Origin: Thiomonas sp.
GTDB taxonomy: Bacteria; Pseudomonadota; Gammaproteobacteria; Burkholderiales; Burkholderiaceae_C
Length of the DNA stretch: 64,000 bases
Assembly (NCBI GenBank): GCA_027311065.1
Contig: DAICZP010000117.1
Span: 1-64,000 of the forward strand
Reading direction: 5' to 3'
Numbering within the stretch: position 1 is the stretch's first letter; every line of letters begins with the position of its first letter. Shown piece by piece: positions 44,344 through 55,850 of the stretch. A model generated the notes under the pieces. It was not told the DNA's origin and searched no databases. It worked only from the letters and a program-made list of their open reading frames with translations. The position numbers and the translations under genes were made by a program.

Positions 44344-44897
44344 ATGAACGACGTCCAGCAACAGATCGAATCCTTCAGACCAATGCTCATGCGTTTGGCA
44401 TTGCTTCAACTGCGCAACCAGGCCTGGGCCGAGGACGCGGTCTCGGAGGCCATGCTCGCCGCCATCGAGGGAGTCGGGAGTTTTTCCCAGCGCTCCAAGC
44501 TCCAGACCTGGGTGGTCGGAATCCTGAAATACAAGGTTCTGGATCAGCTTCGACTGCACCAGCGCGAATGTGCCTATGCGGCGACGGATGACGACGACGC
44601 CATCGAGGATGCCGTCTACGTTCCGAACGGGCATTTCCGCGACCTGCCCGATACCTGGGACCCGCCAGCGCAGGCGTTACAGCAGTCGCAGTTTCTCAGC
44701 GTTCTTGAGGCCTGCATGGATGCGCTGCCGGGACAATTGGGCCGCGTGTTCCTGATGCGTGAATGGCTGGAATTTGATACCGCGGAGATTTGTCAGGAGC
44801 TGGGACTGAGTTCGACCAATGTATGGCAAATGCTGTCACGCGCAAGGTTGCGCCTGCGGCAGTGCCTGCAAGTCAACTGGTTCAACCACAGCACGCC

Positions 44898-44901
<4 letters not shown>
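44344..44901 (+). CDS. ECF-type RNA polymerase sigma factor
   Basis: A 185-residue extracytoplasmic-function sigma factor. Region 2 spans about residues 1-75 (RPMLMRLALLQLRNQAWAED, KLQTWVVGILKYKVLDQLR). Region 4 spans about 115-175 (ACMDALPGQLGRVFLMREWL, ICQELGLSSTNVWQMLSRAR, the helix-turn-helix). The start MNDVQQQIESF was taken. The following zinc-finger gene overlaps it by ATGA, the standard sigma/anti-sigma layout. Target promoters are unknown; katG lies just beyond. Confidence 0.9.
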
Positions 44902-47374
<2,473 letters not shown>

Positions 47375-48793
47375 TCACGGCAACGCGCCGAGGTTCGCCA
47401 GACGAAAGCGTTGCATCGCCTGCAGCAGCTCGGCAGCCTGCATCTTCATCCCCTCAGCCGTCGCAGCCAATTGCTCGGACGCAGCGGCATTGTGTTGTGC
47501 CGTCGCGTTGAGTTGTTCGACCACACCGTTGATATGTTCGATGCCGCTGGCCTGTTCCTCGCTGGAAGCGTTGATTTCCTCGACAAGAGCCGAGGTTCGC
47601 GTGATGGCCGGAACCATCTCCTCCAGCAGTCCACTGGCATGCTGCGCTTGTGCAACCGAACCCACTGCAAGTTGGCTGATCTCCTTGGCCGCGACCTGCG
47701 CGCGCTCCGCAAGCTTGCGAACCTCCGCGGCCACGACCGCGAAGCCCTTGCCATGTTCACCAGCACGTGCGGCCTCGATCGCCGCGTTGAGCGCCAGCAT
47801 GTTGGTCTGGTACGCAATGTCGTCGACGATCGAAATGCGCTGCGCGATCGAATCCATGTCCCCCACAGTGCGCTTGACGGCCGCTCCACCATCCTGCGCT
47901 TTCACCGACGCCAGCTGCGCCATCTCGGCCGTCAGGCGGGCATTCTCGGAACTCTGCCGGACCGAGGCCGCCGACCGTGTCAACGTGGCGGACGTCTGCT
48001 CCACCGAATTGGCCTGCTCAGAGGCACCCTTGGCAAGGCTCTGCGCGGTGCCGCTGACCTCCTCCGAAGCAACCGCCAAGCCGTGCGCCGCGGCGTGGAC
48101 GGACCCCAAGGCGTCCTCCAGACTGGCCCGCAGTGATTCGAGCGACACCAGCGCGCTGTCCTCGCGCGCGGTACCAACTGCGATCGCGACGGTCATATCG
48201 CCACGCGCCAGACGCAGCGCGTGAGCGCTGAGGTCGCTGGCTTCGCCACCGAGCAAGTCCACATCCCGCCGCAGCTGCGCCGCCATGTAAATCAGGATCG
48301 CCGCCTCGAACACAACGTAGACCGCGTGCACGATCACCCGTACCAGGCCCGGCCCCTGCTCAAAGAGCGTAATGCCTGAATGCTGCGCCTGCAGCCAGTC
48401 GAACGAAAGGTGATGCACGGCAATCAACACCGCACCAAACAGGATCGGCCTCCAATCGCGGTAATACAGCAGGAAAGCCAGCAGCACAAAAATTCCGAAA
48501 TGACTTTCTGCCGCACCGCCACTTTGCTGGATCATCAGTGCGCAATCAATCATGAAGGCTGCCGCGACGGCCATGCGTGTGACCAATCGGCCCGGCTGCA
48601 GCGCAATCAAGGCCAGCGGCACCAGCATGGCAGGAACGCCGACCAGCAGCGCCTCGGTCCATGTCTGCGTCCACAATCCGAGACCGAACGATACGATCAC
48701 CAGGAACACCAGCGTCGCCCCCATGAGCCGGTCAGCACGCACGCTGGCCTTGTCCACAACATCGTGTGTCATCGTCATTGCTTGATCGGCCAT
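47375..48793 (-). CDS. Methyl-accepting chemotaxis protein
   Basis: A 472-residue membrane chemoreceptor. Five or six closely spaced hydrophobic helices at residues about 20-180 ([39 protein letters not shown]) replace a periplasmic sensor domain. A HAMP-like segment follows, then the cytoplasmic signalling domain with tip sequence [20 protein letters not shown] and [20 protein letters not shown], which docks CheA/CheW. The ligand is unknown; a multi-TM input suggests sensing in the membrane. The start at 48793 was chosen over an upstream extension. Confidence 0.93.
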   Translation of the reverse strand: MADQAMTMTHDVVDKASVRADRLMGATLVFLVIVSFGLGLWTQTWTEALLVGVPAMLVPLALIALQPGRLVTRMAVAAAFMIDCALMIQQSGGAAESHFGIFVLLAFLLYYRDWRPILFGAVLIAVHHLSFDWLQAQHSGITLFEQGPGLVRVIVHAVYVVFEAAILIYMAAQLRRDVDLLGGEASDLSAHALRLARGDMTVAIAVGTAREDSALVSLESLRASLEDALGSVHAAAHGLAVASEEVSGTAQSLAKGASEQANSVEQTSATLTRSAASVRQSSENARLTAEMAQLASVKAQDGGAAVKRTVGDMDSIAQRISIVDDIAYQTNMLALNAAIEAARAGEHGKGFAVVAAEVRKLAERAQVAAKEISQLAVGSVAQAQHASGLLEEMVPAITRTSALVEEINASSEEQASGIEHINGVVEQLNATAQHNAAASEQLAATAEGMKMQAAELLQAMQRFRLANLGALP

Positions 48794-48806
48794 CTCGGTC
48801 CCGTCC

Positions 48807-49031
48807 TTATCCGTGTCCGCAGAGAGGAGTTTGAAACAACAATTGGTAGTGCCAGAGAACGTAACTCGTATAGGCAATCCACAGGCCAACGACCGCCCAC
48901 GACAGCACTGGCCTGCAACGCCACAGCGCGACACGCGCGCGGCGGATACGCCCCGCGAAGCTGGTCATTCCAGCTGGCGCGAAGGCCAGCGATGCAAGAC
49001 TGGCTCGCGTATTTTGAACACATTCATGCAT
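48807..49031 (-). CDS. Small single-pass membrane protein upstream of the chemoreceptor
   Basis: A 74-residue ORF starting [20 protein letters not shown] with GGAGG six bases upstream. It is followed by a basic segment and one hydrophobic helix [20 protein letters not shown]. It ends 13 bp before the chemoreceptor start, so it probably shares its mRNA. No family is recognised. Its reality rests on the good ribosome-binding site, the clean membrane helix and the operon position. Confidence 0.5.
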   Translation of the reverse strand: MHECVQNTRASLASLAFAPAGMTSFAGRIRRARVALWRCRPVLSWAVVGLWIAYTSYVLWHYQLLFQTPLCGHG

Positions 49032-49173
49032 GCCGGCCTCCATTTGCTGCACCACCGCAATCGAATCAGCCGCAACGGCATCCCGCTGCACTGCCCATGG
49101 ACGTAGCCTATTGTGCCCCTTTTGTCGATTATTGAACAAGGAAACACGATTACGACGTGCAGCCTGTGCAGCT

Positions 49174-50121
49174 TCAATGGCCACCAAGCTCTGGCTGTTT
49201 CCATTCACGCGCGTTTCGTGACAACTGTGAAAAGTCCTTGATGACCTGCACACCTGCCGGGGCGCGCGCCAGCGCCGGCGAGCTGCCCCCAACCCAGATG
49301 TCCAGACGCTCGGGGAGCGCCGCGCGCAGATCGGAAAGGGATTCAAGAACCTGCCCAGGCGATGGCAATGCCGAAAAACTCAAGGCAAGAATGTCCGCGC
49401 CGTAGGCCTGCACGGCATCCACGATATCAGGTAGCGGCACTTGCGCCCCGAGTTGGATGCAATAACAGCCTTCAAGGGTAAGAATCGCCTCGGCCATCAG
49501 CAGGCCCAGGGCGTGTGGCTCCTGCGGCACAGTCGCCAGCAGCACCCGGGCACGCGCGCGCGTCGACTGCGAGCGCGCCGCCGACGTCATCGCCGCGCGC
49601 AGAACGCGCTGCACGATTTCGGTGTAGGCGTGCTCTTCGTGAATCGCCAAATCCCCGCGCAACCATGCCGCGCCAACAGCGGCGTTCAACGGTGCCACGA
49701 TGTCGACAACGAAACTTGCGAGGCCGACGCGTACCGCTTCGAGCGAAAGCGCATGGTGAAGCACGTCGGCCTGATGCCGCTTGAGCAGGTCGATGTACGG
49801 AGCGACCGCCGGCACCACGCAATCGGCCGTTGCTCCCGTCGCCGGACGACCGAACGTCTGCTGAGCCAGCGCATCGAGCGAGTCCAACGACAGGTTCACG
49901 ACCCTGGCCGGGCGCAGGCCCGCGTCGACAAGCCGCTTGATTCTCCGCAAATGCTCGACCTGCTCAAGCGGGTAGACACGATCCCCCGCGCCATCACGCC
50001 CCGGAAGCGGGAATCCGTAGCGACGCTCCCAGACGCGCAACGTATCCTTGGCGATCCCCGTGTCGCGCTCCACCGCAGCGATACTCAAAGCACGCCCAAT
50101 CTCTCCACCTGAATGTGTCAT
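49174..50121 (-). CDS. litR: LitR/CarH-type B12-binding MerR photoreceptor repressor
   Basis: A 315-residue regulator. The MerR winged helix is at residues about 10-75 (AAVERDTGIAKDTLRVWERRYGFP). A helical cap follows with the photosensory Wx9EH motif: Trp153 then Glu163-His164 in WLRGDLAIHEEH. The cobalamin domain carries ExHxxG as EPHALG, with His203 as the expected axial ligand. CarH-type proteins bind adenosylcobalamin, repress as tetramers in the dark and fall apart in light. It is divergent from gpx, with dyads in front of both starts. The start at 50121 was chosen; upstream sequence in frame is not MerR-like. Confidence 0.9.
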   Translation of the reverse strand: MTHSGGEIGRALSIAAVERDTGIAKDTLRVWERRYGFPLPGRDGAGDRVYPLEQVEHLRRIKRLVDAGLRPARVVNLSLDSLDALAQQTFGRPATGATADCVVPAVAPYIDLLKRHQADVLHHALSLEAVRVGLASFVVDIVAPLNAAVGAAWLRGDLAIHEEHAYTEIVQRVLRAAMTSAARSQSTRARARVLLATVPQEPHALGLLMAEAILTLEGCYCIQLGAQVPLPDIVDAVQAYGADILALSFSALPSPGQVLESLSDLRAALPERLDIWVGGSSPALARAPAGVQVIKDFSQLSRNAREWKQPELGGH

Positions 50122-50130
50122 TGCAGCCGT

Positions 50131-50143
50131 TTGTTCTGGACAA
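50131..50143. promoter_or_regulatory. Candidate LitR operator in front of litR
   Basis: TTGTTCTGGACAA is a 13-bp dyad with one mismatch, 10 bp upstream of the litR start. It matches the site at 50299-50311 read on the other strand at 12 of 13 positions, suggesting autorepression. Confidence 0.6.
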
Positions 50144-50298
50144 AACCCAAGGCCCTCGGCTGGCGAGACGGCGTCGAGCCCCCTCCCCATGTACCGCAAG
50201 GACCTCATCGTAAGGGTCACCGACGCGGATTCGAAAAACCATGTTGCGATATAGGTCAAGTGGAGCGACGCCGTCAAACCCACCGCATGCGCGTTAAA

Positions 50299-50311
50299 TT
50301 GTCCAGGACAA
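50299..50311. promoter_or_regulatory. Candidate LitR operator in front of gpx
   Basis: TTGTCCAGGACAA is a perfect 6-bp dyad around a central A, 19 bp before the gpx start and likely overlapping its promoter or leader. The near-identical partner before litR makes it the best candidate for light-controlled repression of the downstream operon. Confidence 0.6.
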
Positions 50312-50329
50312 ACTGCGTTGGAGACCCCG

Positions 50330-50887
50330 ATGAGAGCCACGACATTCGGATTGATTGCAACCGCGCTGGCGGTCAGCCTGCTGACGAGCGCGCAAGCCGG
50401 GACCTGCCCGGCGATTCTGAACCATAGCGTTCGCTCGCTGCAGGACGGACGTCCTCAGAGCCTGTGCCAGTACGCGGGCCGCGTCGTGCTGGTGGTCAAC
50501 ACCGCAAGTTATTGCGGCTTCAGCCCCCAGGAACGCGGACTGCAGGCTTTGCTCGACAAATACGGGCCGCAGGGCTTCGCTGTGCTCGGATTCCCTTCGA
50601 ACGATTTCCATCAGGAACTTGCCGATCCGACACAGATCGTGTCCTACTCACGTGCGAAATTCAACGCGACATTTCCACTGTTTGCCCCCTCGCACGTGAC
50701 CGGTGCGCACGCCAATGCGCTGTTCGCGCAACTCATCAGCGCCACCGGAACCAGTCCGAAATGGAATTTCTATAAATACCTGATCGGCCGCGACGGTCGG
50801 GTGATTGGTGCTTATTCGAGCTTCACCACGCCCGAAGACGCCGATCTCAACACCGCCATCCGCCGCGCCCTCGCGCAGCGCCCGTGA
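50330..50887 (+). CDS. Exported glutathione peroxidase-family protein
   Basis: A 185-residue thiol peroxidase with signal peptide MRATTFGLIATALAVSLLTSAQA, so it acts in the periplasm. The peroxidatic Cys is in NTASYCGFSPQERGLQALLD (Cys replacing Sec). The second family motif is GFPSNDF, where relatives usually have GFPCNQF, so the resolving Cys is missing. The Trp-Asn pair is in SPKWNFYKYLIGRDG. It would reduce lipid or other hydroperoxides. First gene after the LitR operator; GGAG precedes the start. Confidence 0.9.
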   Translation: MRATTFGLIATALAVSLLTSAQAGTCPAILNHSVRSLQDGRPQSLCQYAGRVVLVVNTASYCGFSPQERGLQALLDKYGPQGFAVLGFPSNDFHQELADPTQIVSYSRAKFNATFPLFAPSHVTGAHANALFAQLISATGTSPKWNFYKYLIGRDGRVIGAYSSFTTPEDADLNTAIRRALAQRP

Positions 50888-50915
50888 GCTCCCGCATCGC
50901 AAGCCAAGGATCGCC

Positions 50916-51734
50916 ATGAACGCCCCCGATGTATTTCTCGCCAACGAAGTGTCCGGCACGCTGCCGGACGTGCAATCCAGAGCCGACCGTCGCGAGATCG
51001 CCATTCAAAAGGTCGGCGTGCGAGATGTGCGCCATCCGGTGCGGCTGCGCGGATCCGATGGCCAGACGCAGCACAGCATCGGGACCTTCCAGATGACCGT
51101 GGCGCTGCCACCCGAGGTCAAAGGCACCCACATGTCGCGCTTCATCGAAGTCCTCGAAGCCAGCGACGAGGCGCTCGACGCCACCACGCTGGGGAAGCTG
51201 CTCGACACCATGCTGGCGCGGCTCGACGCGACCTCGGGCGCAATCACCGTCCAGGCCACGTATTTCCGACGCAAGGTCGCGCCGGTGTCAGGGGTTGCCA
51301 GTTTGCTCGACTATGGGGTCACGCTGCACGCCGAGCGCGACCATGCGCAACGCGTGCTGCGGCAGACCGTCGATGTGCCAGTCACCAGCTTGTGCCCATG
51401 TTCGCGCGACATCTCCGACTACGGCGCCCACAACCAGCGATCCATGATCACCATCGGCGCCGAGCTGCGCGGCGACCTGACCCTGGACGAGCAGATCGCC
51501 TTCGCGGAGCATGCTGCCTCCTGTCAGCTGTGGGGACTTCTCAAGCGCCCCGACGAGAAATACGTTACGGAGTACGCCTACGACCACCCGAAGTTCGTCG
51601 AGGACCTGGTGCGCGATGTTGCGGTGGCGCTGCGCGGTGAATCACGCGTCGCCGCGTACACGGTGGCGTCGGAAAACTTCGAATCGATCCACAACCACTC
51701 TGCCTGGGCCTGGCTCGAAGGGCGCAACCCCTGA
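50916..51734 (+). CDS. folE2: GTP cyclohydrolase FolE2 (type IB)
   Basis: A 272-residue GCYH-IB enzyme that makes 7,8-dihydroneopterin triphosphate for folate or pterins. The active-site segment VPVTSLCPCSRDISDYGAHNQRS and ESIHNHSAW near the C-terminus are diagnostic. Type IB enzymes can use metals other than zinc and often back up FolE. Its presence in a light-controlled cluster suggests pterin supply, perhaps for a photolyase or cryptochrome, but none is in this window. The start at 50916 follows AAGGATCGCC. Confidence 0.95.
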   Translation: MNAPDVFLANEVSGTLPDVQSRADRREIAIQKVGVRDVRHPVRLRGSDGQTQHSIGTFQMTVALPPEVKGTHMSRFIEVLEASDEALDATTLGKLLDTMLARLDATSGAITVQATYFRRKVAPVSGVASLLDYGVTLHAERDHAQRVLRQTVDVPVTSLCPCSRDISDYGAHNQRSMITIGAELRGDLTLDEQIAFAEHAASCQLWGLLKRPDEKYVTEYAYDHPKFVEDLVRDVAVALRGESRVAAYTVASENFESIHNHSAWAWLEGRNP

Positions 51735-51747
51735 GCACGCATCGTTC

Positions 51748-53112
51748 ATGCAATCACCCTTGACATCGCCAGGCCGGTCACCGCGAGTGGCCATCGTTGG
51801 CAGCGGCATCGCCGGCCTGGCCGCTGCCTGGTCGCTACGCGAGCATGCGCATGTGACGGTGTTCGAGGCAGGCCGTCATTTTGGAGGGCACGTCCATACC
51901 GTCGAAGCCACCCTGGACGGGCTGACCCACCCGGTGGACACGGGCTTCCTCGTGCTGAACCGCCGCACCTACCCGGGGCTGCTTGCGCTGTTCGCTGAAC
52001 TCGGGATCGACACGGCAGAGTCCGACATGTCGTTTTCGGTGCAACGCCCCCGACCCGGCGGCGGCTGGCTGGAGTGGAACGGTGCCAATCTCGATACCGT
52101 GTTCGCCCAGCGCACGAACATGCTGCGGCCGGGCTTCTGGCGCATGCTTGCCGATATCCTGCGCTTCAATCGCGAAGCGACTGCACTGGCACATGCGCGA
52201 CGCAGTCCGGAAGAGGATCCGCGGACGATCGGCCATTTCCTGCGCGATGGACGCTACAGCGCGGCTTTCATCCACGGCTATTTCCTGCCGATGGTCGCTT
52301 GCATCTGGTCGTGCCCAACGGCACAAATGCTTGATTTTCCAGTGTCTACCATGGTGCGCTTCTGCGACAACCATGGTCTTCTGCAAGTCGAGGCGCGTCC
52401 GCAGTGGTTGACGGTCCCGGGAGGTGCACAGCGGTATGTCGAGCGCATCGTCTCCCGTTTGTCCGATGCGCGCTTGAACGCACCCGTCACCCGCGTCAAG
52501 CGCCACGATGTCGGCGTGGAGGTCTCGACAGCGCAGGGAACGGAATGGTTCGACCACGTGATCCTGGCCTGTCATAGCGATCAGGCCCTGGCGATGCTGG
52601 CGGATGCGGATGCGCACGAACGCGACGTGCTCGGTGCGATTCGCTACCAGCCTAATCGCGCCGTCCTCCACACCGATGCAACCCTGCTACCCCGCAAGCG
52701 CAAGGCCTGGGCGGCCTGGAACTTTGAAAGTGCCGTCGCCACGGATGATCTCGATGCACATGCGGCAAAGCCTGCCGTATGCTTGCACTATCTCATCAAC
52801 AAGCTGCAACCTGTTCCGTTCACCCGGCCGGTCATCGTTTCCCTGAATCCACTCCGCCAACCTGATCCGGCCACGGTGCTGCAGGACATCGACTACGCGC
52901 ACCCGGTGTTCGATACTGGCGCCGTGTCTGCCCAGCGACACCTGGCGGCCCTGCAAGGTCGCCACCGCACCTATTTCTGCGGCGCATGGTGTGGTTACGG
53001 ATTCCACGAGGATGGGTTGCGCGCCGGACAAGACGCTGCACACGCCTTGCTCGCGCAGTACCAGCGGCGCCCGATCTCGCCACGCGCGCGCAGCGAGATC
53101 GCCACGCCATGA
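51748..53112 (+). CDS. FAD-dependent amine-oxidase-like protein (PP_2736/UfaD-type cluster)
   Basis: A 454-residue NAD(P)/FAD-binding flavoprotein. The N-terminal RVAIVGSGIAGLAAAWSL and EAGRHFGGHVHTVEATLDG bind FAD; TFLVL-like DTGFLVLNRRTYPGLLALF and the C-terminal RTYFCGAWCGYGFHEDGL are typical of the flavoprotein found beside DUF1365 and CFA-synthase genes. In such clusters it is thought to oxidise or desaturate membrane fatty acyl chains. The stop overlaps the DUF1365 start by ATGA. Confidence 0.9.
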   Translation: MQSPLTSPGRSPRVAIVGSGIAGLAAAWSLREHAHVTVFEAGRHFGGHVHTVEATLDGLTHPVDTGFLVLNRRTYPGLLALFAELGIDTAESDMSFSVQRPRPGGGWLEWNGANLDTVFAQRTNMLRPGFWRMLADILRFNREATALAHARRSPEEDPRTIGHFLRDGRYSAAFIHGYFLPMVACIWSCPTAQMLDFPVSTMVRFCDNHGLLQVEARPQWLTVPGGAQRYVERIVSRLSDARLNAPVTRVKRHDVGVEVSTAQGTEWFDHVILACHSDQALAMLADADAHERDVLGAIRYQPNRAVLHTDATLLPRKRKAWAAWNFESAVATDDLDAHAAKPAVCLHYLINKLQPVPFTRPVIVSLNPLRQPDPATVLQDIDYAHPVFDTGAVSAQRHLAALQGRHRTYFCGAWCGYGFHEDGLRAGQDAAHALLAQYQRRPISPRARSEIATP

Positions 53113-53927
53113 CGCGCCCACCGAGCCTGGAGGCAGCCTGCCCGCATCCGCTCATCGGCCTTGGCCTGGTTCGCCATACGCGCCTGCGGCCGGCGGCCAA
53201 TGCGTTCAACTATCGGGTTTTTTTCCTGCTCCTGCCGATGCGCACGTTGGGACGTGATCCAACAGCACTGCAAATCCCGCGCAATCAACGCGGATTGCTG
53301 AGCTTTTTCGATACGGATCACGGTGAAGGCTCTGGCGACTGCCTGGCGTGGATCGAACGGCTCCTGGCGACGGAAGGCGTCGACGGCATCGATGGCGAAA
53401 TCTGGCTGCAGACGTTCCCGCGCGTGCTCGGCTTCGTTTTCAACCCCGTGAGCTTCTGGTATTGCCACCGCGCGGATGGTGCGCTGGCCGCGGTGGTCGC
53501 CGAGGTCAACAATACTTTCGGCGAACGCCACTGCTACCTGCTTCTGCCCGATGCGCCGCGCCGCTCGCTGCGCTGGGGCGAGCAAATGCGCGCCACAAAA
53601 GTGTTCCATGTTTCCCCTTTCTGCAAGACCGAGGGGGGCTACCGTTTCCGCTTCCTGCGCACCGCGGCCTCGACCCCGACGCTTCCCCGGGCACGCATCG
53701 TGGCCCGCATCGATCATGACGACAACGCCGGTCCGCTTCTGCTCACCAGCCTGTCCGGCGAGCTGGAGCCATTGACGAAGATCAGCGCCCGTCGCGCTTT
53801 CCTGAGCCATCCGATGCACAGCTTCGGGGTGGTCGTTCGCATTCATTGGCAGGCGCTCAAGCTCTGGGGCAAGCGCGTGCCCTTTGTCGCCAAGCCGACT
53901 CCACCCCATGAACATGTGACGCGATGA
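53109..53927 (+). CDS. DUF1365 family protein
   Basis: A 272-residue soluble protein of the DUF1365 family, beginning after a short tail with GLGLVRHTRLRPAANAFNYRVFFLLLPMRT. The family core PRVLGFVFNPVSFWYCHRAD and EVNNTFGERHCYLL is intact. Biochemical role unknown; the family is almost always encoded between the flavoprotein and the CFA-like synthase, so it likely acts in the same lipid modification. Both gene junctions are 4-bp overlaps. Confidence 0.9.
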   Translation: MTRPPSLEAACPHPLIGLGLVRHTRLRPAANAFNYRVFFLLLPMRTLGRDPTALQIPRNQRGLLSFFDTDHGEGSGDCLAWIERLLATEGVDGIDGEIWLQTFPRVLGFVFNPVSFWYCHRADGALAAVVAEVNNTFGERHCYLLLPDAPRRSLRWGEQMRATKVFHVSPFCKTEGGYRFRFLRTAASTPTLPRARIVARIDHDDNAGPLLLTSLSGELEPLTKISARRAFLSHPMHSFGVVVRIHWQALKLWGKRVPFVAKPTPPHEHVTR

Positions 53928-55231
53928 ACCCATCCAGCGACTCCACAGTCACCGAATCGAACCAACTTGCAACCGATTCCGGGATGTCGCGCATGCCTTG
54001 GGCTGCACGCACCGTCGTCACCATGTTGCGCCGGATTGAGGTCGGTCGATTGGAGCTGCGCCTACCCGGCAACCGCTTGCTGCATGTCGGCAGCCACGCG
54101 CTTTCAGAACCGACTGCCAGCGCCACGGTGCATGACTGGAAGACGTTTTCTTTGCTGCTGCGCCGTGGAGACATCGGTCTGGCCGAGGCCTACTTCGGTG
54201 CGCTCTGGAGCACGCCCGACCTCAGCGCGCTGCTGCGCCTGTTGCTGGCGAATCGCGACGCGATCGAACGCGGGCTGCACGGCAGTTGGCTCGGTACCGT
54301 GCTCGAGCGGCTTCGCCACTGGGTTCTGCGGCGCAACACGCGCAGCGGCAGCCGTGACAACATTCACGCACACTACGACATCGGTAACGACTTTTACCGA
54401 CTATGGCTCGACCCCGGCATGACCTATTCTGCCGGTCTGTTCACGCAACCCGATCTGACCCTGGAACAAGCTCAGGCGGCCAAACTTGACCGCGTGCTGC
54501 AGCAATTGCGCGTCGGTGCCGGCGACGCGTTGCTCGAAATCGGCTGTGGATGGGGCAGCTTCGCCGAGGCCGCGGCACGTGTCGGGGTCGGGGTCCACGG
54601 CTTGACACTGTCCGACGAACAGTGGGCTCTGGGGCAACAGCGCTTGCGCGCCGCCGGGCTTGACAAGCTCGCGCAACTGCACCTGCTGGACTATCGCGAC
54701 GCCGCACGTCTCGCTCCGGACGGAGGTTTTGATGCGATTGCATCGATTGAAATGTTCGAGGCCGTCGGCATGGCCTACTGGCCAGAATACTTCGCCACCG
54801 TTGCAACTTTGCTCAAACCCGGTGGCCATGCCTGCATCCAGACCATCACCATCGATGACGCGCTGTTTCCGCGCTACCGCCGCGGCACCGATTTCATTCA
54901 ACGTTACATCTTCCCGGGAGGCATGCTTCCGAGCAAGCAGATCTTTGTCGAGCACGCGCGCCGCGCGGGCCTCGACATTGTGGGCGTCCACGCCTTTGGT
55001 GCCGACTACGCTCGCACCCTCGCGCTGTGGCGTACCCGCTTTCTCGGAACGCTTGATCAGGTACGTGCGCTCGGATTTGACCGCCGCTTCGAACTCCTCT
55101 GGGAGTTCTACCTTGCCTACTGCGAGTCCGGCTTCGCCGCTGGCACCATTGACGTCGTGCAGTTCACCCTGCGCAAACCGGGGATGCGCCAGCATCGCGA
55201 GCCACCCTCTGCGCACACCGGTCGTTCGTGA
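53924..55231 (+). CDS. cfa: Cyclopropane-fatty-acyl-phospholipid synthase family methyltransferase
   Basis: A 435-residue SAM-dependent methyltransferase acting on unsaturated phospholipid acyl chains. DNIHAHYDIGNDFYRLWLDP is the family signature, LLEIGCGWGSFAEAAA binds SAM, and IEMFEAVGMAYWPEYF and FIQRYIFPGGMLPS complete the active site. Such clustered paralogues may make cyclopropane or other methylated lipids, including furan fatty acid precursors, rather than being the housekeeping Cfa. Product not deducible here. Confidence 0.92.
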   Translation: MNPSSDSTVTESNQLATDSGMSRMPWAARTVVTMLRRIEVGRLELRLPGNRLLHVGSHALSEPTASATVHDWKTFSLLLRRGDIGLAEAYFGALWSTPDLSALLRLLLANRDAIERGLHGSWLGTVLERLRHWVLRRNTRSGSRDNIHAHYDIGNDFYRLWLDPGMTYSAGLFTQPDLTLEQAQAAKLDRVLQQLRVGAGDALLEIGCGWGSFAEAAARVGVGVHGLTLSDEQWALGQQRLRAAGLDKLAQLHLLDYRDAARLAPDGGFDAIASIEMFEAVGMAYWPEYFATVATLLKPGGHACIQTITIDDALFPRYRRGTDFIQRYIFPGGMLPSKQIFVEHARRAGLDIVGVHAFGADYARTLALWRTRFLGTLDQVRALGFDRRFELLWEFYLAYCESGFAAGTIDVVQFTLRKPGMRQHREPPSAHTGRS

Positions 55232-55278
55232 ACGACTGGGTCATCGCCCACGTATTGCCATCATTGGAGACCTCGAAC

Positions 55279-55836
55279 ATGCATCGATTCACGACCTTCG
55301 CGCTGGGAGTTCCCGCCTTGGCCATGGCCGCGAGCCTGCTTGGGGGCTGCAGCGACGTGTCCCCCGCTGATTACCGCGGCCAAACGCCGGCTTTGGCGTT
55401 GGAAAACTACTTCAACGGCCCGCTCACCGCTGAAGGCATTGTCTTCAACCGAAGCGGCAAAGTCATCAAGCGCTTCCATGTCGACATGGTCGGAACATGG
55501 ACCGGCGACGTCGGAACCTTGGACGAGCACTTCACGTACAGCGACGGCACCAAGTCAGAGCGGGTCTGGCACCTGCGCCGCTTACCCGACCAGGCGGGCC
55601 AGCGACCTTACGAAGGCACCGCCGCGGATGTCTTGGGCACCGCGCGCGGCAGCGCCGACGGGAACGCCTTTCACTGGCGCTATTTGCTGGAACTTCCGGT
55701 TGGAAGTTCAACCTACACAATGCGCATGGATGATTGGATGTACCTGATGAACGCACATGTTCTGCTCAACAAAACTGTGATGAGTAAATTTGGTTTCAAA
55801 ATTGCCAGCATTTTCATTGCCTTTCATAAGCCCTGA
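55279..55836 (+). CDS. DUF3833 lipoprotein
   Basis: A 185-residue DUF3833 protein. The start at 55279 with GGAG upstream gives a lipoprotein signal ending SLLGGC; the longer ORF would bury it. The mature part includes LENYFNGPLTAEGIVFNRSG and MDDWMYLMNAHVLLNKTVMS, typical of the family. It is a constant member of this lipid-modification cluster, and its lipocalin-like size suggests lipid binding, which is inference. Confidence 0.88.
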   Translation: MHRFTTFALGVPALAMAASLLGGCSDVSPADYRGQTPALALENYFNGPLTAEGIVFNRSGKVIKRFHVDMVGTWTGDVGTLDEHFTYSDGTKSERVWHLRRLPDQAGQRPYEGTAADVLGTARGSADGNAFHWRYLLELPVGSSTYTMRMDDWMYLMNAHVLLNKTVMSKFGFKIASIFIAFHKP

Positions 55837-55850
55837 GACGGTCTGCGGCG

